Assembly: GCA_905142475.1 (NCBI GenBank)
Contig: LR990730.1
Location: 1,240,001-1,304,000 of the forward strand
Source of the DNA: Xanthomonas hydrangeae
GTDB lineage: Bacteria; Pseudomonadota; Gammaproteobacteria; Xanthomonadales; Xanthomonadaceae
Reading direction: 5' to 3'
DNA: 64,000 nt
Part shown: positions 54,639 through 61,960 of the stretch, in pieces
Position numbering within the stretch: the first letter of the stretch is position 1
How the letters are laid out: every line of letters begins with the position of its first letter
Made by a program: the position numbers and the translations under genes
The notes under the pieces: model-generated
Seen by the model: the letters and a program-made list of their open reading frames with translations, nothing else
Database searches by the model: none
What the model was told of the DNA's origin: nothing

Positions 54639-55181
54639 ATGGATGAATCACTGACGCTGCACGGAGATGGCTTCGTGCTGCGCCGCTGGCGCCAGCACGA
54701 CCTGGACGCCTTGCTGCGGCACGCCAACGACCCGCTGGTGCCACGCGGATTGAGCGAGCGCTTTCCGCATCCGTATACGCGCGCCGACGGCGAGGCCTTC
54801 CTGGCCGGACGCGTAGTCGACATGCAACACCCCGTGCTGGCCATCGAGATCGATGGCCAGGCCTGCGGCACGATCGCGCTGCGTCCGGGACAGGGCGAGC
54901 GACGCTTCTCGGCCGAGTTGGGATACTGGATCGGCAGTGCGTACTGGGGCCGTGGCTGGATGACGCGCATCGTGGGCGCCTATGTGTCCTGGGCAATGCA
55001 GACCTTGCCGCTCTATCGCGTCCAGGCCACCGTCCTCGATACCAATCCGGCATCGGCCAAGGTGCTGCTGCGAAACAATTTTGTCGAAGAAGGCACCAGC
55101 CGCTGCGCGATCCTGAAGCCGGATGGGCTGCACGATCTGTGCGTGTTCGCGCGGGTGGGCTTGCCGTCCGATCCGCAATGA
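54639..55181 (+). CDS. GNAT-family N-acetyltransferase (RimJ/RimL-like)
   Basis: 180 residues from the ATG at 54639. Typical RimJ/L order: LTLHGDGFVLRRWRQHDLDA at the start, QACGTIALRPGQG, then FSAELGYWIGSAYWGRGWMT, the acetyl-CoA binding segment, and YRVQATVLDTNPASAKVLLR with NNFVEEGTSRCAILKPDGL. Members acetylate ribosomal proteins, amino acids or antibiotics; the substrate here is unknown. It follows the aminopeptidase with a 67-bp gap and may share its transcript. Confidence 0.9.
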   Translation: MDESLTLHGDGFVLRRWRQHDLDALLRHANDPLVPRGLSERFPHPYTRADGEAFLAGRVVDMQHPVLAIEIDGQACGTIALRPGQGERRFSAELGYWIGSAYWGRGWMTRIVGAYVSWAMQTLPLYRVQATVLDTNPASAKVLLRNNFVEEGTSRCAILKPDGLHDLCVFARVGLPSDPQ

Positions 55182-55503
55182 TGCCGACTGTGCGCGCTGG
55201 CGCACTTGTCGGCCAGGCACGCTTGCGCGCTGCGGTTCGCGCAGATCCGTCATAGACATGGCGTAGCGCCCGATAAGTCTGCGCTGCATCAAGCGCAACC
55301 GGAGTTGTGTCGGGCTGCAGGGACTCGGAAGCCATGCGTCGGCTGCCTCGTGTACGGCTGGCTGCGCCAGTGGCTTACCATCGTCGCCATGCTCCTGCAC
55401 CGCCGGCTGCGCCGGCCTGCAGGATGACGAACACCGCTGGTGGCGGAGAGGGGCGATACGGTCCCTGCAGACCCGGCAAGCACCACGAACTTTGGATACG
55501 ACG
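55182..55503. other. 322-bp gap between the GNAT and methyltransferase genes
   Basis: I see no gene, clear promoter, strong hairpin or repeat that I can defend here. A weak 5-bp hairpin (TGCGC-GCTG-GCGCA) lies just after the GNAT stop. Confidence 0.4.
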
Positions 55504-56427
55504 ATGACACAGCATGATGGACGGGGCTCACGCCCGCCGCGCGATGGGGGCAGCTCCGGCGCCTCGCACAATCCCTGGGGCCGCGCCGCGCCGCGCGCAC
55601 CTGCAGCGCGCCCACCCGCAGCGCAGGCGCCTGCGCCGTACGCACCATCAGCCACGCCTGCTGCGTCTTCGACCTCTGGGAGCAACGCGCGCGAAGTGCG
55701 GCTGTACGGCATCAATGCGGTGCAGGCGGTGTTCAAGGCGCGCCCTGAGGCGTTGCGCAAGCTGTATCTGAGCCAGGCGCGCATTCCGCAGTTCAAGGCC
55801 CTGCTGGCCTGGTGCGTTGCCCAGCGCATCGGCTACCGCGTGGTGGAGGACGCCGATCTCAGCAAGCTGGCTGCCAGTACGCACCACGAAGGCGTGGTGG
55901 CCGAGGTGCTGCGCGTCGCCCCGCAACCGTTGCAGGACTGGCTGGCCGCTTTGCCGGCCGGGCCGGTACTGGCGCTGTGGCTGGATGGCATGGGCAACCC
56001 GCACAACTTCGGCGCGATCCTGCGCTCGTCCGCGCACTTCGGGGTGGCCGGCCTGTTGCTGCCTGCCGGCTCCACGCTGGGCCTGTCCGGCGCCGCCGCA
56101 CGCGTGGCCGAAGGTGGCGCCGAAGCGGTGCCGCTGGTGCAACTGCCCGAGACGGCAATGGCGATGGCGCAGCTGCGCCAGGCCGGCTTCGCGGTGGCGG
56201 CCACCCTGGTGGAAGGTGGTGAAGATGTGTTCGCCGCCGCTCTGCCGCAGCGGCTGGTTTATGTGATGGGCGCGGAAAGCGAGGGCATGGACCGCCAGTT
56301 CGCGCGCGATTGCGACCTGCAGTTGTCGATCCGCGGCAGTGGCAAGGTCGAAAGTCTCAACGTGGCCTCGGCCACTGCGGTGTTCCAGGCTGCCTGGCGC
56401 GCGCGTACGTTGGGCGCAACACCGTGA
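55504..56427 (+). CDS. SPOUT-family RNA 2'-O-methyltransferase (TrmH/SpoU type)
   Basis: 307 residues from the ATG at 55504. A low-complexity Pro/Ala/Ser N-terminus of about 60 residues precedes a substrate-binding domain (VRLYGINAVQAVFKARPEAL) and a knotted SPOUT domain: motif 1 LDGMGNPHNFGAILRSSAHF, motif 2 LVYVMGAESEGM and motif 3 LSIRGSGKVESLNVASATAV. The conserved Asn in NPHN and Arg in LRS support catalysis on a ribose 2'-OH. The RNA target (tRNA or 23S rRNA) is not predictable. It overlaps the next gene (stop A = start A). Confidence 0.93.
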   Translation: MTQHDGRGSRPPRDGGSSGASHNPWGRAAPRAPAARPPAAQAPAPYAPSATPAASSTSGSNAREVRLYGINAVQAVFKARPEALRKLYLSQARIPQFKALLAWCVAQRIGYRVVEDADLSKLAASTHHEGVVAEVLRVAPQPLQDWLAALPAGPVLALWLDGMGNPHNFGAILRSSAHFGVAGLLLPAGSTLGLSGAAARVAEGGAEAVPLVQLPETAMAMAQLRQAGFAVAATLVEGGEDVFAAALPQRLVYVMGAESEGMDRQFARDCDLQLSIRGSGKVESLNVASATAVFQAAWRARTLGATP

Positions 56428-57938
56428 TGCGCGTGGCTGCCTGGGTGCTCGCCAGCGCCTGCGCAGTGAGCGTCAGCGCTCATGCCGCAGCGGCGTCCAC
56501 GCCTGCCGCACCACCACAGGTACGCACCGATCACGGTGTGGTGCGCGGACAATGGCAGGACGACGGCAGTGCGGTGTTTCGCGCGATTCCGTTTGCTGCA
56601 CCGCCATTGGGCGCACTGCGCTGGCGGCCGCCGCAACCGGCTGCGTCCTGGTCGGAGGTGCGCGATGCGACCCAGGCGGCCACGCCGTGCGTGCAGCCGG
56701 CGCTGGGCTGGAACAACGCCATGGCCAAGCGCGGTACGGAAGATTGTCTCTACGTCGAAGTGCAGACGCCAACGCTGCAACCGGCCAAGCCGCTGCCGGT
56801 GTTCGTGTGGATTCACGGCGGCGCCAATGTGGCTGGCGGCGCGGATGGTCATCTGCCGACCAATCTGGTCGCGCAGAAGATGTTGGTCGTGACGCTGCAG
56901 TACCGGCTTGGCGCGCTCGGTTTTCTGTCGCTGCCGGAACTGCACGATGGCGACAATGCGGCGGCCGGCAACTACGCCTTGCTCGATCAGATCGCCGCGC
57001 TGCGGTGGGTGCGCGACAACATCGCGCAGTTCGGCGGCGACCCTGCGCGCGTCACCATCGCCGGGCAGTCGGCCGGTGGTCAGGATGTGGGCTTGCTGAT
57101 GCTCAGTCCGCTGGCACGTGGGCTGTTTTCGGCGGCGATCGAGCAGAGCGGCACCGCCGGTTTCGGATTGCCGGCGCGTTCGCTGGAGGACAATCGCGCG
57201 CTGGGTGTGGAGATCGCCAAGCGCGCAGGCATCGACGATCCTGCCACACGCCTGGCGCAGCTGCGCGCGTTGCCGGTGGAGCAGGTGATCAAGGCCGGGC
57301 AGGATGTGGATGTGCCGGCGTTGGATGACGATGGCTACATCTGGCTGCAGGCGGTGGTCGATGGACGCGTGCTGCCACGTGCGCCGGCCGCGTTGTTGGC
57401 CGAAGGTGCACAGGCCAAGGTGCCGCTGTTGATCGGCTACGTGGTGCAGGAACTGGAGTACGGCGGCAAGCAGGGCGCGCAGGCGCGGCTGCGTCGCGAC
57501 TATCCTGCGCAGGCCGATGCCGTACTGCAGGCGCAGCGCATGCATGCGGCACAGCGTGCCGCCCGGCAGGGCGATGCGGCCATGCAGCTGTCCACCGATC
57601 TGACCTTCCGTTGCCCGGCAGTGACCGTCGCGCAGCAGCAGGCCGCGCTCGGCGTGCCTGTGTGGCATTACGTGTTCGATACCGCCGCACCGGGCGGGCA
57701 GGTGACGCATAGCGCCGAGTTGCCGTTCCTGTTCAAGGATCTGCCGATCGGCCAGCCGCCGGTGAGTCTGCAGCGCTATTGGGCCGCGTTCGTGCAGCGT
57801 GGCAATCCCAACACCAAGGGCTTGCCGGTCTGGCCTGCGTTCGCACCCAGGCATGCGGCATTGCAGTTCGACGCCACTGGCGTGCGCCAGCTCAAGGACG
57901 CCCGCCCGGCCGTGTGTGCAGGCGTGGACTTGCCGTAA
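56427..57938 (+). CDS. Secreted type B carboxylesterase
   Basis: 503 residues from the ATG at 56427, overlapping the methyltransferase stop. A signal peptide ends near SAHAAAA. Alpha/beta-hydrolase type B traits: RAIPFAAPPLGALRWRPPQP, EDCLYVEVQTP, the oxyanion loop FVWIHGGANVAGGA, the nucleophile Ser215 in IAGQSAGGQDVGLLML, and the catalytic His in VTHSAELPFLF. It probably hydrolyses ester bonds of small lipids or plant esters. Translation coupling to the RNA methyltransferase has no obvious functional meaning. Confidence 0.93.
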   Translation: MRVAAWVLASACAVSVSAHAAAASTPAAPPQVRTDHGVVRGQWQDDGSAVFRAIPFAAPPLGALRWRPPQPAASWSEVRDATQAATPCVQPALGWNNAMAKRGTEDCLYVEVQTPTLQPAKPLPVFVWIHGGANVAGGADGHLPTNLVAQKMLVVTLQYRLGALGFLSLPELHDGDNAAAGNYALLDQIAALRWVRDNIAQFGGDPARVTIAGQSAGGQDVGLLMLSPLARGLFSAAIEQSGTAGFGLPARSLEDNRALGVEIAKRAGIDDPATRLAQLRALPVEQVIKAGQDVDVPALDDDGYIWLQAVVDGRVLPRAPAALLAEGAQAKVPLLIGYVVQELEYGGKQGAQARLRRDYPAQADAVLQAQRMHAAQRAARQGDAAMQLSTDLTFRCPAVTVAQQQAALGVPVWHYVFDTAAPGGQVTHSAELPFLFKDLPIGQPPVSLQRYWAAFVQRGNPNTKGLPVWPAFAPRHAALQFDATGVRQLKDARPAVCAGVDLP

Positions 57939-57973
57939 TCGATCGCGCGCACCGAAGCGGTACGCGCGATCGA
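57939..57973. terminator. Bidirectional hairpin between carboxylesterase and neprosin genes
   Basis: TCGATCGCGCG (57939-57949) and CGCGCGATCGA (57963-57973) form a perfect 11-bp stem with a 13-nt loop between convergent genes, starting right after the esterase stop. No U-run. Confidence 0.6.
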
Positions 57974-57984
57974 CTCACCTCACC

Positions 57985-59472
57985 TCAACGGGTGCAGCCC
58001 GGCCCGCCGAAGTAGAAGCCGCCGTTTTGCATTTCCGGCGACAAGCTGGTGCGGGTGACGCCTGCGCCCAGTGCATACGGATAGGTGTAACCGGCCATCG
58101 CCAGCGTGTAGCAAGACGGATGCTCCACGCTCAGTGACGACAGGCGCTGCACGGGATGGGTGGCCATTGCCGCATCGCGATAGAAGTGGTTGGCCTGGAA
58201 CGCGGCCTGGCGATAGCCCGCTGCTGCAAATTGACCACTGCCCATACGCGGGCTCGCTATCCCGCTGTCGGTCGAGACTTCGCCACCTGCGCTCACGTAC
58301 GCCACGCGTCCGTTGGCGAGATCGCCCGAATACAGCGCCGCCTTGTAGTAACCGATCCATTCGCCATCCAGGCGCAGCCACCAGTTGCCGTCGGTATTCC
58401 TCTGGAATTCCACGCCCAGCATGGTCTGCTTGCCGCCTGCCGTGCTGAATCCGGCCACCGGCTGGGCACCCAGGACAGAGCGCGTGCTGGTCTGCACGAA
58501 ATCGCTGCAATCCAGATTATGGCAACCCGTCTTGACGTACCCGTCCTGGGTCGAATAGATGAAAATGATGGGCTTGTTACCCCAGCCTGCGGCTGGCTGG
58601 ATTTCCCAGCCCACTTCAAGCGTTTGCGTCTGCTTGCTTGCGCTGTCACCGACGAGCCATATCTGACTGATGGTTTGCGTCTCGTCGGCAGAGCGTAATG
58701 CGGGCGCCCATAGATTGAGGTCGGCGCCTGCGCCTGTGACCGGTGCGCCGGCGGTATCCACAAAGACCGTGGAGTAGTAATGCGTTACCGGTGCTGCCTC
58801 CTGCGCCGCCGGCACGGCGTCAGCCTGCCGGGGTGCGATCGCGCGCGGGGTGGTGCCGCGCAGAAAGCTGCGCAGATCCGCATGCTTGCTCGTCTCGGCC
58901 AGGCCGATGCGTTCAAGCGGCACGCTGCCGGTATTGCAACGTTGCGCCGCATTGATCGGCGTCACCGTACCGATGGTGCTTGAGATCGTCGGTGGCGTCG
59001 CCGGCGCGCTGCCATCGCGCAGTGCCGGCTGCTGCTCACGCGGAATGCAGTCGAACACCTTGCCGTCCTGCTGCACGCTGCGCAGCACCGTCAAGCCGTT
59101 GTAACGGTTGAATACATAGCGCTGCATTTCGGCGAAGGCGGTGGGGTCGCTGACCTTGGCTGCGGTGCCACGCGTGGCGTAACTGAGCTGCGCCTGCGTC
59201 TCCAGAAACTCCTTGAAGTCGCGTGTGACCTGCGGAAATGCACGCGATGCCGACGGCGAGGCGCGCAGCGTATCGCGTTGCACGGATGCGACACTTGCGG
59301 TGGCAGGTGTTCGCAGTAGCGGTGGCATCAGCGTGTCGATGCTGCGGTCGCTGCTTGCCGAGATCGATGGCGGTAGCAGCGTGGCGGCGCCGGCGGTGGG
59401 AGCCAGTGCACAAACGCAGAGCGCAGCAACGGCGCGGCCGATCGACATCGGCCTATGAGAACGGAAGGTCAT
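57985..59472 (-). CDS. Secreted neprosin-family glutamic endopeptidase
   Basis: 495 residues from the ATG at 59472, with AGGGG about ten bases upstream on the minus strand. A signal peptide (about 1-30) and a propeptide-like region (about 31-225) precede the neprosin domain. Its hallmarks are DLNLWAPALRSADETQTISQ, IWLVGD, TLEVGWEIQP with the first catalytic Glu (E286), IIFIYSTQDGYVKTGCHNLD, and VSAGGEV with the second Glu (E398). The spacing (112 residues) agrees with plant neprosin (E188/E297). Neprosins are prolyl endopeptidases known first from carnivorous plants. Here it may digest plant or host proteins; the N-terminal region also has conserved-looking Cys pairs. Confidence 0.9.
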   Translation of the reverse strand: MTFRSHRPMSIGRAVAALCVCALAPTAGAATLLPPSISASSDRSIDTLMPPLLRTPATASVASVQRDTLRASPSASRAFPQVTRDFKEFLETQAQLSYATRGTAAKVSDPTAFAEMQRYVFNRYNGLTVLRSVQQDGKVFDCIPREQQPALRDGSAPATPPTISSTIGTVTPINAAQRCNTGSVPLERIGLAETSKHADLRSFLRGTTPRAIAPRQADAVPAAQEAAPVTHYYSTVFVDTAGAPVTGAGADLNLWAPALRSADETQTISQIWLVGDSASKQTQTLEVGWEIQPAAGWGNKPIIFIYSTQDGYVKTGCHNLDCSDFVQTSTRSVLGAQPVAGFSTAGGKQTMLGVEFQRNTDGNWWLRLDGEWIGYYKAALYSGDLANGRVAYVSAGGEVSTDSGIASPRMGSGQFAAAGYRQAAFQANHFYRDAAMATHPVQRLSSLSVEHPSCYTLAMAGYTYPYALGAGVTRTSLSPEMQNGGFYFGGPGCTR

Positions 59473-59776
59473 ATGTGTTTTTCCCCTGACGCCAGAACGG
59501 AACTGCCTGCACGCGGCGCAGCGTGCAGGCAGTGCTCCCAGTACGCAGTTGCGTCCCGAGCTTCGTTCGGTGGCGCATGCCTGCGTTGAAGGCGTGCGCA
59601 TCCTAACTGCCAAGAAAAAAAATAGATCGTCTGACGCGCATTGCGTGACATCAGGCACACAGCAAGCGTAATGCGCTAAGCGGATGCCATGTCGATGGTC
59701 ATGCACACCCTTGCGTACGGCGCATCACGCATGCGCAAAGGTGTGCATGGTCACGCCACTATAAGCATGGCTGTTC
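59473..59776. other. 304-bp gap upstream of the neprosin gene
   Basis: It contains a long inverted repeat (59700-59749) near the GH97 end and an A8 tract at 59615-59622. On the minus strand TTGGCA follows the T-run and could be a -35, but no -10 is convincing. Confidence 0.4.
59700..59749 (-). repeat. 16-bp near-perfect inverted repeat downstream of the GH97 gene
   Basis: CATGCACACCCTTGCG and CGCAAAGGTGTGCATG pair with a single mismatch around an 18-nt loop. It lies 28 bp beyond the GH97 stop. It could stabilise or end that transcript; no U-run. Confidence 0.55.
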
Positions 59777-61741
59777 TTACTTTTTTTGCAGCCTGATTGC
59801 AGCGCCGCCATTGGCTGCCAATGCGAGCTGCAACGTGTCGTTACGTGTGAGCTTGCGCGTGTCGATACGGACCTCGGTCGGTGCGTCGCCATCGGCATAG
59901 ATCGTCGCTGTCCAGCTGCCTTTGCCCAGGAATGACAGTGGCAGCTGCAACGTGCGTGCCTGCTCGTTGGTCATCGCACCCACATACCAGTCCTTGCCGT
60001 TGCGCCGCGCCAGCGCGATGTGCTCGCCGATCGCACCATCGAGTGCGCGTGTTTCATCCCAGCTTGCCGGCACATCGCGCAGGAACTGCGCTGCCGGCAC
60101 GTTTTCGTATTGCTCCGGGCTGTCGGCCACCACCGCAAACGGGCTTTCGTAGACCACATACATCGCCAGTTGCTGCGCGCGCGTGGTCATCACCTGCGGC
60201 GCGATGTGCTGCATCTTGAACTCGGCCGGGCGCACGTTGCGAAAGCCGCCCGGCGTGTAATCCATCGGCCCGAGCAACATGCGCGTGAACGGCAGCGTGA
60301 GGTTGTGGGTTGCGGTGATGCGCGTGGTCCACTTGTTGTATTCGGCGCCGAGCACGCCTTCTTGCGTGAGGTAATTGGGATAGGTACGGGTCAAACCGGT
60401 CGGGTGATAGGCGCCATGCAGATCCACCAGCAACTTGTGCTCGGCGGCCTTGGCGAGCAGACGGTGATAGAAATCCACCATCTGCTGATCGTCGCGGTCC
60501 ATGAAGTCGACCTTGATGCCCTTGATGCCCAGCTGCTGGTACCAGGCGAGTGCTTCGTCCATATGTGCGTCGAGGGCGCGCCAGTGCGTCCACAACCACA
60601 GCCCGACGTGACGCTGACGGGCGTAGCTGACCAGGCCCGGCAGATCGAGTTGCTCCACCGGCCTGCGGATATCGGCATCGACGTTGTACTGGCCATCGCC
60701 GGTGCTGCCGACATACCAGCCGTCGTCGATCAACATGTACTGCAGTTTCAATTGCTGGGCGTGATCGATATAGCGCTCGATCGTGGCGGTATTCATGCCC
60801 GGATTCGCCACACCGCTGGCCAGCGAGCCGGACCACCAATCCCACGCCGATTTGCCCGCGCGCACCCAGCTCGCATCGAAAGCGGGTGGCGGGTTGAGTG
60901 CGGAAATCAGATTGGATTCGATCAGGCTGGCCGGGCTGTCGCCGAGCATGATCACCCGCCACGGGGTTGCGAAATCGCGGCCTTTGGCATCGACGTCGAC
61001 CGCCAGCTTGGGGTTGTCCAGGCGTGGCGACAATTTTGCCGATACGCCCAGGCCGCCATCCTCGCGGCCGGTGAGATACAGGCCGGCATAATCGCGCAGG
61101 TTGGCCTCGGCAATTGCCAGCGTGGTGCCGCTGGCATCGGTCTGGCAGACCAGCGGCAACTCGAGCAGATTGTGCGGGCGCAATCGGGATGCGGGGATCG
61201 CATCGTATTCGCCCTCGTGGCTGGTTCCGAAGCGACCCAGGTTCAAGGTCCAGCATGGGTAATCGCTCGGAAACGCAAAGCTGGTGAGCTCATTGCGAAT
61301 TCGCACCTCACCGGCATCGGGCAGCACATAACGCAGTGCAACGCCGTCGTCGTAGGCACGCAATTCCACCGTCAGGCGTCGTTGTTGCGGGTCGGACAAC
61401 TGCACGCGCAATTGACGATAGCGATCGCGCGCCTGACGCGTCTTGCCCACGGGTAATTCGAGTCGGCTGTCATGTGTTTCGGGGGTGCTGCCCTGCAGCG
61501 TCATCGCCTTGCCCAGGGTGTTGGCCCTGCCCAGATCCAGCCCGAGCGGCGCGTCGTCGAGGACGATCTTGTTGCGATACAGCACGCGATAACTGGGCAC
61601 GCCGCCGTCGCGCAGCGTGAATTCCACCTGCGTGCGCGCATCGGGCGATTGCACCTGCAAACGCTGCGCAGCTGCAGGCAGTGCAATCGCACACAGCAAT
61701 GCGCATGCCGCCGGTAATGCGGAATGGATCAGGTTTCGCAT
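59777..61741 (-). CDS. Secreted GH97-family alpha-glycosidase
   Basis: 654 residues from the ATG at 61741, with a strong AGGAGGAGGGA just upstream. A signal peptide ends LPAAAQ. The layout is N-terminal beta-sandwich, (beta/alpha)8 barrel and C-terminal sheet. Barrel segments include WDWWSGSLASGV, YMLIDDGWYVGSTGDGQYN, LWLWTHWRALDAHMDEALAW, GIKGIKVDFMDRDDQQMVDF and LVDLHGAYHPTGLTRTYPNY. The KVDFMDRDDQ part, with Asp at the nucleophile position, points to the retaining GH97 type (alpha-galactosidase-like) rather than the inverting SusB type. It probably cleaves alpha-linked sugars of plant or bacterial glycans in the periplasm. Confidence 0.94.
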   Translation of the reverse strand: MRNLIHSALPAACALLCAIALPAAAQRLQVQSPDARTQVEFTLRDGGVPSYRVLYRNKIVLDDAPLGLDLGRANTLGKAMTLQGSTPETHDSRLELPVGKTRQARDRYRQLRVQLSDPQQRRLTVELRAYDDGVALRYVLPDAGEVRIRNELTSFAFPSDYPCWTLNLGRFGTSHEGEYDAIPASRLRPHNLLELPLVCQTDASGTTLAIAEANLRDYAGLYLTGREDGGLGVSAKLSPRLDNPKLAVDVDAKGRDFATPWRVIMLGDSPASLIESNLISALNPPPAFDASWVRAGKSAWDWWSGSLASGVANPGMNTATIERYIDHAQQLKLQYMLIDDGWYVGSTGDGQYNVDADIRRPVEQLDLPGLVSYARQRHVGLWLWTHWRALDAHMDEALAWYQQLGIKGIKVDFMDRDDQQMVDFYHRLLAKAAEHKLLVDLHGAYHPTGLTRTYPNYLTQEGVLGAEYNKWTTRITATHNLTLPFTRMLLGPMDYTPGGFRNVRPAEFKMQHIAPQVMTTRAQQLAMYVVYESPFAVVADSPEQYENVPAAQFLRDVPASWDETRALDGAIGEHIALARRNGKDWYVGAMTNEQARTLQLPLSFLGKGSWTATIYADGDAPTEVRIDTRKLTRNDTLQLALAANGGAAIRLQKK

Positions 61742-61803
61742 GAGTCCCTCCTCCTGGGAGCGCCAACCCTAACGCAGAACGGTTGTTGTCGGTATCTACC
61801 TGG

Positions 61804-61815
61804 GGTAACGTTACC
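61804..61815. promoter_or_regulatory. Perfect palindrome GGTAACGTTACC, LacI-family-like operator
   Basis: A 12-bp palindrome with a central CG, of the type bound by LacI-family regulators, lies between the divergent GH97 and GH2 genes, 62 bp before the GH97 start and 145 bp before the GH2 start. No LacI-type gene is in the window. Confidence 0.6.
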
Positions 61816-61960
61816 TCGCACCATGGCCGCTGAAACAGGGGCGGCAGCCACGGGCGGCATCATTCGAGAGCAAGCGACACCACGACTGCGAGTCGTCTTG
61901 TTGGTTGCGTGCGAGTGATGTGCACCGTTGCTTGGCAGTAGAGCTTGGGAGAGGCCTCTA

